This document shows, in pieces, positions 34,145 to 42,703 of a stretch of DNA of 64,000 nucleotides. A program made the translations under genes and the position numbers. The notes under the pieces are model-generated. The model worked only from the letters and a program-made list of their open reading frames with translations, made no database searches and was not told the DNA's origin. Each line of letters opens with the position of its first letter. Within the stretch, counting starts at the first letter, position 1. Origin of the DNA: Streptomyces iakyrus (GTDB taxonomy: Bacteria; Actinomycetota; Actinomycetes; Streptomycetales; Streptomycetaceae); NCBI RefSeq assembly GCF_000717055.1, contig NZ_JNXI01000003.1, positions 434,001 to 498,000 on the forward strand. The letters are read 5' to 3'.

Positions 34145-34870
34145 TCAGGCGTCCCTGCGGCACAGGCGCCAGGCTCCCGCCAGCAGGGCGGCGGCCGTCC
34201 ACAGCGCGGTCACTGCGAGCCCCGACCACGGCCCCAGGGTGCCGTCGTAGGTCTCCCTGAGGACCAGTTGCCCGGCCTTGTCGGGCAGGAAGTCGGCGAG
34301 GGTGCCGGTGGCGTCACCGATCACGAACGACACCACGAGGATGAACGGCACCAGCAGGGAGAGGGTGGCCACGCCGCTGCGGAGAAGGGCGGCGATCCCT
34401 GCGGCGAACAGCGCCATCAGCATGAGGTAGAGGCCGCAGCCCACGACCCCGCGCACCTGCTCACCGGTGCTCAGCCCGCCGGCCGCCCGGCCGAGGCCCG
34501 CCCGGGCCGCGAGCAGGGCGGCGAGGGCCGCCCCCAGCCCCACGAGGAGCGCCGGTGCGGCGATGACGGCCGCCTTGGCCGCGAACCACCGGCCGCGGCG
34601 CGGCACCGCTGCCAGCGAGAGCCGCAGCGCGCCCTGGTGGAACTCCGACGACACGGCCATGGCCCCGAAGGAGACGGCCGCGATCTGACCCGGTATGACG
34701 CCGGACAGGGACGCGAACAGCGGATCGAACCCCGGGTCCGAGGCCTCGGAGACCCCGGCGAGCGCGGAGAACGCCACGGTGGCCGCGAACAGCGCCAGCA
34801 GTGCTCCCGGGAGCGAGCGCAGCGTGCGGATCTTCAGCCACTCGGAGCGCAGTACGGGTGTCCGTTCCAT
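34145..34870 (-). CDS. ABC-2 type transporter permease
   Basis: The 241-residue membrane protein begins L-R-S-E-W-L-K-I-R-T-L-R-S-L-P, the usual ABC-2 permease opening, followed by six predicted membrane helices. An internal F-G-A-M-A-V-S-S-E-F-H-Q-G-A-L-R segment resembles the E-Y-R-x-G-T hallmark of the family. It lies 2 nt after the ATPase gene. The pair would export a drug, peptide or lipid and is divergent from a NarL-type two-component system. Confidence 0.92.
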   Translation of the reverse strand: MERTPVLRSEWLKIRTLRSLPGALLALFAATVAFSALAGVSEASDPGFDPLFASLSGVIPGQIAAVSFGAMAVSSEFHQGALRLSLAAVPRRGRWFAAKAAVIAAPALLVGLGAALAALLAARAGLGRAAGGLSTGEQVRGVVGCGLYLMLMALFAAGIAALLRSGVATLSLLVPFILVVSFVIGDATGTLADFLPDKAGQLVLRETYDGTLGPWSGLAVTALWTAAALLAGAWRLCRRDA

Positions 34871-34872
34871 GG

Positions 34873-35793
34873 TCAGGCCTCCTGGTGCTGTGCGGTGAAC
34901 TCGGTCTCGGCCCCGGTGAGGTCGAAGTAGGCCTGCTCCAACGTGCCCTCCTCGGCGGCCAGTTCGAGGAGCGGCAGGCCCGCGGCACAGGCGACGCGGC
35001 CGATGTCGTCCAACCGCGCGCCGTCCACGGTCCAGTGCCCGTCCGCGTGCTCCTGCGCGTCGTGGCCGTGCCGGGCGAGGACGGACGTGAGCGCGACGGG
35101 ATCGGTCGTGCGGATGCGCACGCGGGGCCGCACGCGCGCGTGGATGAAGTCCCGCACCGGGGTGTCGGCGAGCAGCCGGCCCCGGCCGAGGACGACGAGG
35201 TGGTCGGCGAAGGACGCGGTCTCGTTCATCAGGTGGCTGGAGACCAGGACCGTGCGGCCCTCCCCCGCAAGCCGGCGCAGCAACGTCCGTATCCACACGA
35301 TGCCTTCGGGGTCGAGGCCGTTGGACGGCTCGTCCAGCATGACGACCTCGGGGTCGCCCAGCAGGGCGGCGGCGATGCCGAGCCGCTGGCGCATGCCCAG
35401 GGAGTACGTCCGCACGCGGCGCCGGGCCACCGATGCCAGGCCCGTCTCCTGAAGGACCTCGTCGACCCGCCGGTCGGGGATGCGGTTGCTCGCCGCGAGG
35501 ACCCGGAGGTGGTCGCGGGCGGTGCGGGAGCCGTGCGCGGCCTGCGCGTCGAGCAGGGCGCCCACGTGGCGCAGGGGTTCACGGAGCGCCGGGTACGGCC
35601 GGCCGCCGATCGTGGCGGAGCCGGCGGTCGGCCGGTCGAGGCCGAGCACCAGCCGCATGGTGGTGGACTTCCCGGCGCCGTTCGGGCCGAGGAAGCCGGT
35701 GACGCGGCCGGGGTGCACGCGGAAGGTGAGCCGGTCCACGGCCCTCCGGCCGCCGAACTCCTTGGTGAGGTCTCGGACGTCGATGCTGGTCAT
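34873..35793 (-). CDS. ABC transporter ATPase (DrrA/BcrA-like)
   Basis: This 306-residue ATPase has Walker A G-P-N-G-A-G-K-S, signature Y-S-L-G-M-R-Q-R, Walker B V-V-M-L-D-E-P-S-N-G-L-D-P and the H-loop S-S-H-L. The C-terminal region after residue 220 is the family's auxiliary domain. ATG 35793 starts M-T-S-I-D-V-R-D-L-T-K-E-F-G. It resembles BcrA/DrrA drug-exporter ATPases. A much longer frame continues over the kinase gene on the other strand and is a shadow. Its first base is 108 bp from the histidine kinase start. Confidence 0.93.
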   Translation of the reverse strand: MTSIDVRDLTKEFGGRRAVDRLTFRVHPGRVTGFLGPNGAGKSTTMRLVLGLDRPTAGSATIGGRPYPALREPLRHVGALLDAQAAHGSRTARDHLRVLAASNRIPDRRVDEVLQETGLASVARRRVRTYSLGMRQRLGIAAALLGDPEVVMLDEPSNGLDPEGIVWIRTLLRRLAGEGRTVLVSSHLMNETASFADHLVVLGRGRLLADTPVRDFIHARVRPRVRIRTTDPVALTSVLARHGHDAQEHADGHWTVDGARLDDIGRVACAAGLPLLELAAEEGTLEQAYFDLTGAETEFTAQHQEA

Positions 35794-35849
35794 GACAGCA
35801 GCGTGGCAACCGGACCGGAGTGCGGTCCTCCCCCGGCGGTGGAGATCGT

Positions 35850-35867
35850 CTCCCCCGTGCGGGGGAG
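35850..35867. promoter_or_regulatory. CTCCCCCG-TG-CGGGGGAG palindrome between exporter and two-component genes
   Basis: An 18-bp near-perfect palindrome lies in the divergent region. A third half-site, CTCCCCCG, sits 22 bp upstream at 35828-35835. The location is ideal for autoregulation and exporter control by the response regulator. The role is inferred. Confidence 0.6.
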
Positions 35868-35901
35868 GCTCGCTGTCGGTGCCCGCTGGCACCATGACGC
35901 C

Positions 35902-37071
35902 ATGGTCCGCATGCTGCGCCCCTTCACCCGGGCGGTGACGTACACGCGGTGGCTGCATCTCTCCATGGCCATCGTGTGGCCCTCCCTGTGGCTGTTCATC
36001 GACGAGGCGTGGTGGACGGTGGCCACGGCGACGGTGCTGCTGGGGCTCGCGGGCCTGGTCCCCGCCATGCGGGTCGTGGAGGGGTTCCAGGCCAGGCTGC
36101 TGCTGACCGGCCACCGGGACGGTGAAGAGGGCCCGGAGATCGTCGTCGCCCCCTCGGTCACCTGGGGCGACCGCGGCCGGGTGGTGGTGTGGCTCCAGGC
36201 GAGGCTGTTCTTCGGCGCCCTGGTGTCGCATCTCGCCGTCCAACTGCTCCTCCTCGCGGTGGACCTGGTGTCGACGGCGATCAGCGGCGAACGGGCCGGC
36301 GGCGCCTGGCTCGTCGTCACGGGCCACCACTGGTGGTACGCCCTGCTCACGCCACTGCCCCTGGTCCTGGCGGCCGCGGTCGTGGTCGGTTCGGGGCACC
36401 TCATCACGGCCCTCGCGCTGCGGCTGCTCGGTCCTTCCCCCGCCGAGCGGCTCGCCGCGCTGGAGGAGCGCACGGAACAGCTCCTGGAACGCACGCGGAT
36501 CGCCCGCGAGTTGCACGACTCCATCGGGCACGCGCTCACGGTCGCCGTCGTGCAGGCGGGGGCGGCCCGGGCGGCGGGCGATCCCGCCTTCACCGACCGG
36601 GCCCTGGGCGCCATCGAGGAGACCGGCCGGGCCGCTCTGGAGGACCTGGAGCGGGTGCTCGGCGTCCTGCGCGAGTCGGGGAAACCGGTGAGCGGCAGAC
36701 CGACGCTCGCCGACGCCGACCGCCTGCTGGAGTCGGCCCGGGCCTCCGGGGCGAAGGTCGACGCCGAGGTGACGGGCCCGGTGGAGACGGTGCCCGGGCC
36801 GGTGTCGCGGGAGGGCTACCGCATCCTCCAGGAGTCGCTGACCAACGTGCTGCGGCACGCGGGGGCGGTCCCGGTGCGTGTCCGGGTACGCGTCGCCGAC
36901 GGCACCCTCGTCCTCGCGATACGCAATCCGCTGCCGGCCGGGGCCCCCGGATCGGGGCGCGGCAGCGGGCTGCGCGGGATACGCGAACGCGCGGCCCTGC
37001 TCGGCGGGCTGGCCCGGACCGGGCCCGACGAAGGCGACTGGCAGGTCCATGCCGAACTGCCGCTGAGTTGA
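35902..37071 (+). CDS. Sensor histidine kinase (NarL/LiaS-type, HisKA_3)
   Basis: This 389-residue kinase has about four N-terminal membrane helices (residues 15-190, with an extracytoplasmic region little developed) and no PAS domain. The phospho-acceptor block is [13 protein letters not shown] (HisKA_3). The HATPase region has [10 protein letters not shown] and [10 protein letters not shown]. It likely senses membrane or envelope stress, as DesK/LiaS-like proteins do, and signals to the regulator starting 14 bp downstream. ATG 35902 is chosen; the frame continues upstream on the shadow of the exporter. Confidence 0.94.
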   Translation: MVRMLRPFTRAVTYTRWLHLSMAIVWPSLWLFIDEAWWTVATATVLLGLAGLVPAMRVVEGFQARLLLTGHRDGEEGPEIVVAPSVTWGDRGRVVVWLQARLFFGALVSHLAVQLLLLAVDLVSTAISGERAGGAWLVVTGHHWWYALLTPLPLVLAAAVVVGSGHLITALALRLLGPSPAERLAALEERTEQLLERTRIARELHDSIGHALTVAVVQAGAARAAGDPAFTDRALGAIEETGRAALEDLERVLGVLRESGKPVSGRPTLADADRLLESARASGAKVDAEVTGPVETVPGPVSREGYRILQESLTNVLRHAGAVPVRVRVRVADGTLVLAIRNPLPAGAPGSGRGSGLRGIRERAALLGGLARTGPDEGDWQVHAELPLS

Positions 37072-37085
37072 TCTACGCTGGTCCG

Positions 37086-37748
37086 ATGCCGGTCACCGTT
37101 CTCCTCGTCGACGACGAACCCCTGGTGCGCGCGGGTCTGCGGGCCGTGCTGGAGGCGCAGCCCGACATCGAGGTCGTCGGGGAGGCGGCGGACGGGGCGG
37201 CTGTGATCCCGCTCGTGAGGCGGTTGCGGCCGGACGTGGTCGCCATGGACGTACGGATGCCGCTGCTGGACGGCATCGAGGCCACCCGGGCGCTGCTGCG
37301 GACGGTCGACGATCCGCCGCGGATCCTCGTGGTGACGACGTTCGAGAACGACGAGTACGTGTACGAGGCGCTGCGGGCGGGAGCCGACGGGTTCCTGCTC
37401 AAGCGGGCCCGGCCCGCCGAGATCGTGCACGCCGTGCGGCTGATCGCCGAGGGGGAGTCGCTGCTGTTCCCGGCCTCGGTGCGGCAGCTCGCCGCCGAGT
37501 ACGGCGACACCGGCGGCAACCGCGCGGCGCGGGCCGTGCTGGAGCGGGCCCAGCTGACCGAGCGCGAGTCCGAGGTGCTGCGGCTGATGGCGCGCGGCTT
37601 GTCGAACGCGGAGATCGCCGCCCGCCTGGTCGTGGGGACCGAGACCGTGAAGTCGCATGTCAGCGCGGTGCTGGCGAAGCTGGGGGCGCGGGACCGCACC
37701 CAGGCGGTGATCGCGGCGTACGAGTCGGGGTTCGTGGCACCCGGCTGA
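37086..37748 (+). CDS. NarL/LuxR-type response regulator
   Basis: The 220-residue regulator has a receiver domain (D-D at residues 9-10, phospho-acceptor Asp55 in V-A-M-D-V-R-M-P, Lys in L-L-K-R-A) and a C-terminal LuxR helix-turn-helix ([32 protein letters not shown]). It is cotranscribed with the kinase. The likely target is the divergent ABC-2 exporter through the palindrome between them. Confidence 0.95.
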   Translation: MPVTVLLVDDEPLVRAGLRAVLEAQPDIEVVGEAADGAAVIPLVRRLRPDVVAMDVRMPLLDGIEATRALLRTVDDPPRILVVTTFENDEYVYEALRAGADGFLLKRARPAEIVHAVRLIAEGESLLFPASVRQLAAEYGDTGGNRAARAVLERAQLTERESEVLRLMARGLSNAEIAARLVVGTETVKSHVSAVLAKLGARDRTQAVIAAYESGFVAPG

Positions 37749-37838
37749 TCACGGGGCCGGTGCCCGCCGCCCCTCGCCGGGGTGTGCCGCGTCGAAGTAC
37801 GATCCGGCCAACACGGGCACGACCTGGGAGGACGGACG

Positions 37839-38987
37839 GTGGGGCGGCTGACCGGCGGGGATCCCTCGCTGCTGCGAAGGATCAACTCCGCGGTGGTGCT
37901 GCACGCGCTGCGCGCCACGGACTGCGCGACGCTGACCGAGATCACCCGGGTGACGGGGCTGTCCCGGCCTACCGTGGAGGGCGTCGTCGAGGGGCTCATC
38001 GAGGCCGGGCTCGTCGTGGAGAAGGCGGCCGAGGAGGGCGCTGCCCGGCGGCAGGGGCGTCCGGCGCGGCGGTTCCGTTTCCGGGCGGAGGCCGGTCATC
38101 TGCTCGGTCTTGAGATCGGCGCGCACCGGGTGGCCGCGCTGCTGTCCGACCTGGACGGCCGGGTGATCGGCGCGCAGGCCAAGGAGGTCTCCGAGACGGC
38201 GGAGGCCGATGAGCGGCTGGAGCGCCTGCGCGGTGCCGTCGCCGAGTTGCTGCGGCGGGCCGGGGTCGCACGCGGCTCGCTGCGGGCCGTGGGCGTGGCC
38301 ACGCCCGGGATCGTGGAGGCCGACGGCACGGTACGGCTGGGCACGGCCCTGCCGGGGTGGACGGGGCTGCGGCTGGGCGAGCGGCTGAGCCGGTCGTTCA
38401 CGTGCCCGGTGCTGGTCGAGAACGACGCCAACGCGGCCGTCGTCGCCGAGCACTGGAAGGGCGCGGCCACCGAGTCGGACGACGTGGTGTTCGTGCTGGC
38501 GGGGCTGAGCCCGGGCGCCGGTGCGCTGATCGGGGGCCGGCTGCACCGCGGGTACGGCGGAGCGGCCGGCGAGATCGGCGCGCTGCACCTGCTGGGCCGG
38601 GAGGTGACGCCCGAGACGCTGCTGTCCACCACGGACGAGCCCCTGCACCCCCTCGACGAGCAGGCGGTCGCCGGGGTCTTCGCGCAGGCCCGCGAGGGCG
38701 ACCAGCGGGCCCGTGCCGCCGTCGACCGCTTCCTCCAGCGCCTGGTCCACGACGTGGCCGCGCTCGTCCTCGCCCTGGACCCGGAGCTGGTCGTCATCGG
38801 CGGCTGGGCAGCGGGCCTGGACGGCGTGCTGGGCCCCCTCCGCCAGGAACTCGCCCGCTACTGCCTGCGCCCCCCGGAGGTCACCCTCTCCGGCCTCGGC
38901 GACGCGGCCGTGGCGACGGGCGCCCTGCGCCTGGCCCTGGACCACGTGGAGGAACAACTCTTCGCGGTGGAGCAACGCCCCCTTTAG
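37839..38987 (+). CDS. ROK-family transcriptional regulator
   Basis: The protein has 382 residues. It has an N-terminal winged helix-turn-helix (about residues 10-70; L-T-E-I-T-R-V-T-G-L-S-R-P-T-V-E) and a C-terminal ROK sugar-kinase-like domain with V-G-V-A-T-P-G-I-V, V-E-N-D-A-N-A-A and G-A-A-G-E-I-G. The CxCGxxGCxE zinc motif of many ROK proteins is missing: the corresponding segment is G-R-E-V-T-P-E-T-L-L-S. It therefore lacks the zinc-ordered sugar pocket seen in Mlc/NagC. Start GTG 37839 has GGGAGG 7 nt upstream. Sugar-responsive repression is inferred; the target is not evident. Confidence 0.9.
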   Translation: MGRLTGGDPSLLRRINSAVVLHALRATDCATLTEITRVTGLSRPTVEGVVEGLIEAGLVVEKAAEEGAARRQGRPARRFRFRAEAGHLLGLEIGAHRVAALLSDLDGRVIGAQAKEVSETAEADERLERLRGAVAELLRRAGVARGSLRAVGVATPGIVEADGTVRLGTALPGWTGLRLGERLSRSFTCPVLVENDANAAVVAEHWKGAATESDDVVFVLAGLSPGAGALIGGRLHRGYGGAAGEIGALHLLGREVTPETLLSTTDEPLHPLDEQAVAGVFAQAREGDQRARAAVDRFLQRLVHDVAALVLALDPELVVIGGWAAGLDGVLGPLRQELARYCLRPPEVTLSGLGDAAVATGALRLALDHVEEQLFAVEQRPL

Positions 38988-39085
38988 GGTCCGGGGCTGT
39001 GCCGACATGCGGCTCCGCCGCGTGGGGGCGACGAGCCACAGCGCGCCGGCAGCCCCCCACACACCGCACCCTTACGGCGCCGGGC

Positions 39086-39847
39086 TCAGGACGCCTGCTT
39101 ATGAAGCCCGGCGTGGATCTCCACACCCCCCGCATCACCGAAGGTCAACCGGCACGTGTCAGCGCGATACGTCGCCACCGACAACGCAGCCGTACGCCCC
39201 CCGGCGAAGAACCGCGTCGTCACCACCAGCACCGGCGCCCCCGGCAGCCGGTCCAGCTCCTTCGCCTCGTCGGCCCCGGCGGAGCCGAGCTCCACCGCGT
39301 TCTCCTGCCGCTCCGGCTCCAGCCGCTGCAACTCCCGCAGCACCGCACGCGCGTGGGCCGCCCCGGACGGGGCGTCGATGCCGGAGAGTTCGGGCACCGA
39401 GGGCTGCGGAATGTACAGCAGCTCCGCGGCCACGGGCCGGCCGTGCGAGACCCGGGAGCGCCGCACGATGTGCACGGGCTCGTCGCGGCCGGTCTCCAGC
39501 GCGTCGGCGACGGCCGCCGGCGGCACGGCCGCCGTGCAGTCGACGGGCTGCCAGGCGTCCTCGGAGCCGCCCGGCCAGGTGTGCGGGCCGGTGCCGAGGG
39601 AGACGCCCATGCGGGGCGGCGCGACCGTCGTGCCGACACCGCGGCGGCGCTGCAGCCTGCCTTCCAGTTCGAGCTGCTCCAGGGCCTGGCGGAGCGTGGC
39701 CCGGGCGACGCCGAAACGGGCCGCGAGGTCGCGCTCGTTCGGAAGGATCTCCCCCACCGAGAACTCCGAGTCGAGCGCTTCACTGAGCACCGTCTTGAGA
39801 TGCCAGTACTTCGGCTCCTGCACCGATTCCAGCTGCGTGGTCCCCAC
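39086..39847 (-). CDS. GntR-family regulator with UTRA domain
   Basis: This 253-residue regulator has an N-terminal winged helix (residues 15-80; E-I-L-P-N-E-R-D-L-A-A-R-F-G-V-A-R-A-T-L-R-Q-A-L), then a UTRA effector domain (about 100-245). Start GTG 39847 (V-G-T-T-Q-L-E-S-V) has GGAGG 5 nt upstream. The opening differs from DasR, though the architecture is the same (HutC subfamily), so amino-sugar, amino-acid or sugar responses are possible. It is convergent with the ROK gene. The 5' region is AT-rich (39893-39910, TGTTTATTAAAGGTTG), probably its promoter. Confidence 0.9.
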   Translation of the reverse strand: MGTTQLESVQEPKYWHLKTVLSEALDSEFSVGEILPNERDLAARFGVARATLRQALEQLELEGRLQRRRGVGTTVAPPRMGVSLGTGPHTWPGGSEDAWQPVDCTAAVPPAAVADALETGRDEPVHIVRRSRVSHGRPVAAELLYIPQPSVPELSGIDAPSGAAHARAVLRELQRLEPERQENAVELGSAGADEAKELDRLPGAPVLVVTTRFFAGGRTAALSVATYRADTCRLTFGDAGGVEIHAGLHKQAS

Positions 39848-40017
39848 CCTGTCCTCCGCAATCGCCGTGGTCGGCGGCGTTTTAGCGCCCTTGTTTATTA
39901 AAGGTTGTTGCACTTCTCTGCGACCATAGGGCGGCCCTGATCCTTGGTCAAGACCAATGGCCGGGAACGTTCACGGGGCGTTCATGCGAGGCCTCCGACC
40001 GGGCTCGCAAAGGGTGC

Positions 40018-40902
40018 TCAGGCGGCGGCCAGGGACCGCAGCTTGTCGGGGTTGCGGATGATGTAGACCGACTGCACGCGGCCGTCGGCCACGTCGAGCT
40101 GGAAGACGGAGTCGGGCTCGCCGCCGGACAGGATCAGCACGGCCGGGCCGCCGTTGACTTCCAGGAAGCGCACGGTCAGACCCGGGAGGCTCTTCTGCGC
40201 GGTGCCGATGAGGAAACGGCCGACCTTGTCTGCGGTCTGCAGGACTCGCAGCGGCGCCCGCGACTTGCCGCCGCTGTCGCCGACGAGCCGGACCTCCGGG
40301 GCGAGCAGCGCCATGAGACCTTCGAGGTCGCCGTCGGCCGCGGCGGCGAGGAACCGCTCGGTGAGGTCGCGGCGCTGGGCGGGGTCGACGTCGTAGCGCG
40401 GGCGCCGCTCCTCGACGTGCTTGCGGGCCCGCCCGGCGAGCTGGCGCACCGCCGGCTCGCCGCGGTCGAGCATGGCGGCGATGTCGGCGTAGGGGAAGCC
40501 GAAGGCCTCGCGCAGCACGAACACGGCCCGCTCCAGCGGTGACAGCGACTCCAGCACGACGAGGACGGCGAGGGAGACGGAGTCGGCGAGCACGGCCCGC
40601 TCGGCGGTGTCCGGCACGGTGTCGCCGAAGTCGGTGACGTACGGCTCGGGCAGCCAGGGGCCGACGTACGTCTCGCCGCGGGCCTTGATCTGGCGCAGCC
40701 GGTCGATGGCGAGGCGGGTGGTGATCCGTACCAGGTAGCCGCGCGGCTCGCGCACGTCTGTGCGGTCGCTGCCGGACCAGCGCATCCAGGCCTCCTGGAC
40801 CACGTCCTCCGCGTCGGCCACCCGGCCGAGCATGCGGTAGGCGACACCCAGCAGGACGGGCCGGTGTGCTTCGAAGACGTCGGTCGCGGTCTCGGTGGTC
40901 AC
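40018..40902 (-). CDS. ECF41-type RNA polymerase sigma factor (SigJ-like)
   Basis: The 294-residue ECF factor has sigma region 2 (residues about 15-75, with AEDVVQEAWMRW), the ECF41 linker motif W-L-P-E-P-Y-V, and region 4 (LSPLERAVFVLREAFGFPYADIAAML). A C-terminal SnoaL-like domain (about 185-294) carries D-S-G-G-K and N-P-D-K-L motifs. In ECF41 proteins the C-terminal domain controls activity without an anti-sigma factor. GTG 40902 (V-T-T-E-T-A-T-D-V-F-E-A-H-R-P) matches the usual start; GTG 40920 is an alternative with a somewhat better ribosome site. It is divergent from an oxidoreductase gene, which fits the usual partnership. Confidence 0.94.
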   Translation of the reverse strand: MTTETATDVFEAHRPVLLGVAYRMLGRVADAEDVVQEAWMRWSGSDRTDVREPRGYLVRITTRLAIDRLRQIKARGETYVGPWLPEPYVTDFGDTVPDTAERAVLADSVSLAVLVVLESLSPLERAVFVLREAFGFPYADIAAMLDRGEPAVRQLAGRARKHVEERRPRYDVDPAQRRDLTERFLAAAADGDLEGLMALLAPEVRLVGDSGGKSRAPLRVLQTADKVGRFLIGTAQKSLPGLTVRFLEVNGGPAVLILSGGEPDSVFQLDVADGRVQSVYIIRNPDKLRSLAAA

Positions 40903-41012
40903 GGCTCCATCCCAGCCCACCGATGCGGCCCTGTCCAGGCGGAATCGTCCCTTCCCGGACAGAATGGCCGACAGGGCGCCGGTGATCGGCGGCGTGGTCC
41001 CCGGAGGTGGCG

Positions 41013-41666
41013 ATGCGGTACGCGGTGCTGGGCACGGGACAGGTCGGGCGCACGCTCGGCGGGCGGCTGGTGGAGCTGGGGCACGAGGTGCGGCTCGGCT
41101 CGCGCACGCGGGACACCACGGCCGCCGTGCAGTGGGCCGCCGCCGCGGGCCCGGGCGGGGACGTGGGGACGTTCGCTGAGGCGGCGGAGTTCGGAGAGGT
41201 GGTGGTGAACGCGGTCGGCGGGCGGGTGGCGCTCGCCGCGCTGGAGGCGGCCGGGGCGGAGAACCTCGACGGCAAGGTCATCGTGGACGTGTCCAACCCC
41301 CTGGCGGTCGAGGAGGGTGAGCTGCGCCTGTCCCCCGTGGAGTCGGACAGCGTGGGCGAGCAGATCCAGCGGGCGTTTCCGCACACGCGCGTGGTGAAGT
41401 CGCTCAACACGGTCAACTGCCGGGTGATGGTGGATCCGGCGAGTGTGCCGGGCGAGCACAACGTCTTCGTCTGCGGGGACGACCCGGACGCCAAGGAGCA
41501 GGTGACGGCGCTGCTCGGGGAGTTCGGCTGGCCGGCGGACCGCGTGCTCGACCTCGGCGGAATCCGGGCGGCCCGGGCCGTGGAGATGTGGCTGCCCCTG
41601 TGGGCCGGCCTGTTCGGGAAGTTCGGGCACGGCGAGTTCAACCTGGAGGTGCGGCGAGCCCGTTGA
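41013..41666 (+). CDS. NADPH-dependent F420 reductase-like oxidoreductase
   Basis: This 217-residue Rossmann protein has an M-R-Y-A-V-L-G-T-G-Q-V-G start and a dinucleotide motif followed by a G-S-R-T-R-D segment, which binds the NADP phosphate. L-D-G-K-V-I-V-D-V-S-N-P and V-V-K-S-L-N-T-V-N are conserved F420 reductase-like blocks. The ATG 41013 is preferred because GGAGG is 5 nt upstream; a GTG at 41007 is in frame. It is divergent from the ECF41 gene and may be its target, as such sigma factors often control neighbouring oxidoreductases. Confidence 0.86.
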   Translation: MRYAVLGTGQVGRTLGGRLVELGHEVRLGSRTRDTTAAVQWAAAAGPGGDVGTFAEAAEFGEVVVNAVGGRVALAALEAAGAENLDGKVIVDVSNPLAVEEGELRLSPVESDSVGEQIQRAFPHTRVVKSLNTVNCRVMVDPASVPGEHNVFVCGDDPDAKEQVTALLGEFGWPADRVLDLGGIRAARAVEMWLPLWAGLFGKFGHGEFNLEVRRAR

Positions 41667-41710
41667 GCGGCCCGGCACCGTGAGGGCCGGCGGCACCATG
41701 CGGCCACCGC

Positions 41711-41779
41711 CGGGTAGCCGTTGCCGCCCGGCATCGCGAAGGCGGCGGCGCCGCGGGGCTACCGGCGGGTAGCAATTGC
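41711..41779 (+). repeat. Pair of 14-bp direct repeats upstream of hydrolase gene
   Basis: CGGGTAGCCGTTGC (41711-41724) and CGGGTAGCAATTGC (41766-41779) are 55 bp apart (about five helical turns), upstream of the alpha/beta-hydrolase start. The second lies next to a TTGCTGACA -35-like sequence. They could be a regulator's paired sites; the regulator is unknown. Confidence 0.35.
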
Positions 41780-41829
41780 TGACAAGCTGTCTACAGCGTC
41801 CGTCAGCGAGTACAGCCGAGGAGCACCCC

Positions 41830-42660
41830 ATGTCCGCCACCGTCTCCTTCAAAGTCGCCTCCGCGCAGGGCGAGCAGAGCGTGACCCTGTCCTACACGCG
41901 CCGGGGCAGCGGCCAGCCGCTCCTGCTGCTGCACGGCATCGGCCACCACCGCCAGGCCTGGGATCCGGTGCTCCCCGCGCTGGCGGCCGAGCGCGACGTG
42001 ATCGCGGTGGACCTGCCCGGCTGCGGCGAGTCGCCGGCGCTCCCGGACGGCATGGCGCACGACCTGCCCACCATGAGCACGGTCCTGACCGCGTTCTTCG
42101 GTGCGCTGGAGATCGAACGGCCCCACGTGGCGGGCAACTCGCTGGGCGGCCTGCTGGCGCTGGACCTGGCCCGGGCGCGCCTCGTCCGCTCGGTCACCGC
42201 CCTGTCCCCCGCCGGGTTCTGGAACGAGGCCGAGCGCCGCTACGCCTTCACGGTGCTGGCGGCCATGCGGCAGATCGCCCGCCGGATGCCGCCCCCCGTG
42301 GTCGAGCGGCTGGCGCGCCCGGCCATCGGCCGCACTCTGCTGACGAGCACCATCTACGCCCGTCCGGGCCGCCGTTCACCCGAGGCCGTGGTCGCCGAGA
42401 CGCTCGCGCTGGCCCGGGCCCAGGGGTTCTCCGAGACGCTGCGCTCCGGCCGGACCGTGCAGTTCACCGACGACATCGTGAGCACACCGGTCACCGTCGC
42501 GTGGGGCAACCGGGACCGCCTGCTCATTCCGCGCCAGGGCGTGCGCGCCAAAGGCGTCATCCCCGGGGCCCGGCTGGTGCGGCTGCCCGGCTGCGGCCAC
42601 GTCCCGATGAACGACGACCCGGCGCTGGTGGCCCGGGTGGTCCTCGACGGCAGCCGCTGA
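41830..42660 (+). CDS. Alpha/beta-fold hydrolase
   Basis: The 276-residue cytoplasmic hydrolase has the oxyanion motif L-L-H-G-I-G-H, nucleophile elbow G-N-S-L-G-G, a strand-6 acid segment (W-G-N-R-D-R-L) and terminal His in G-C-G-H-V-P-M. The V-D-L-P-G-C-G-E-S segment is typical of the esterase/haloperoxidase-like branch. ATG 41830 has GAGGAGC upstream. An in-frame opening at 41776 has no ribosome site. Upstream are two 14-bp direct repeats. Substrate not determinable. Confidence 0.9.
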   Translation: MSATVSFKVASAQGEQSVTLSYTRRGSGQPLLLLHGIGHHRQAWDPVLPALAAERDVIAVDLPGCGESPALPDGMAHDLPTMSTVLTAFFGALEIERPHVAGNSLGGLLALDLARARLVRSVTALSPAGFWNEAERRYAFTVLAAMRQIARRMPPPVVERLARPAIGRTLLTSTIYARPGRRSPEAVVAETLALARAQGFSETLRSGRTVQFTDDIVSTPVTVAWGNRDRLLIPRQGVRAKGVIPGARLVRLPGCGHVPMNDDPALVARVVLDGSR

Positions 42661-42703
42661 CCGGCCCAGGAGGAGGGCAGAACCTGCCTTAGGGTTCTGC
42701 CTC

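Noticed and set aside
34873..37050. Long minus-strand frame joining the ABC ATPase to the opposite strand of the histidine kinase.
   Set aside because: The ATPase starts cleanly at 35793; the extension is antisense to a well-supported kinase and has no domain.
39009..39021. GCGGC-TCC-GCCGC hairpin as terminator between ROK and GntR genes.
   Set aside because: A five-bp stem is too weak in this GC-rich DNA to call.
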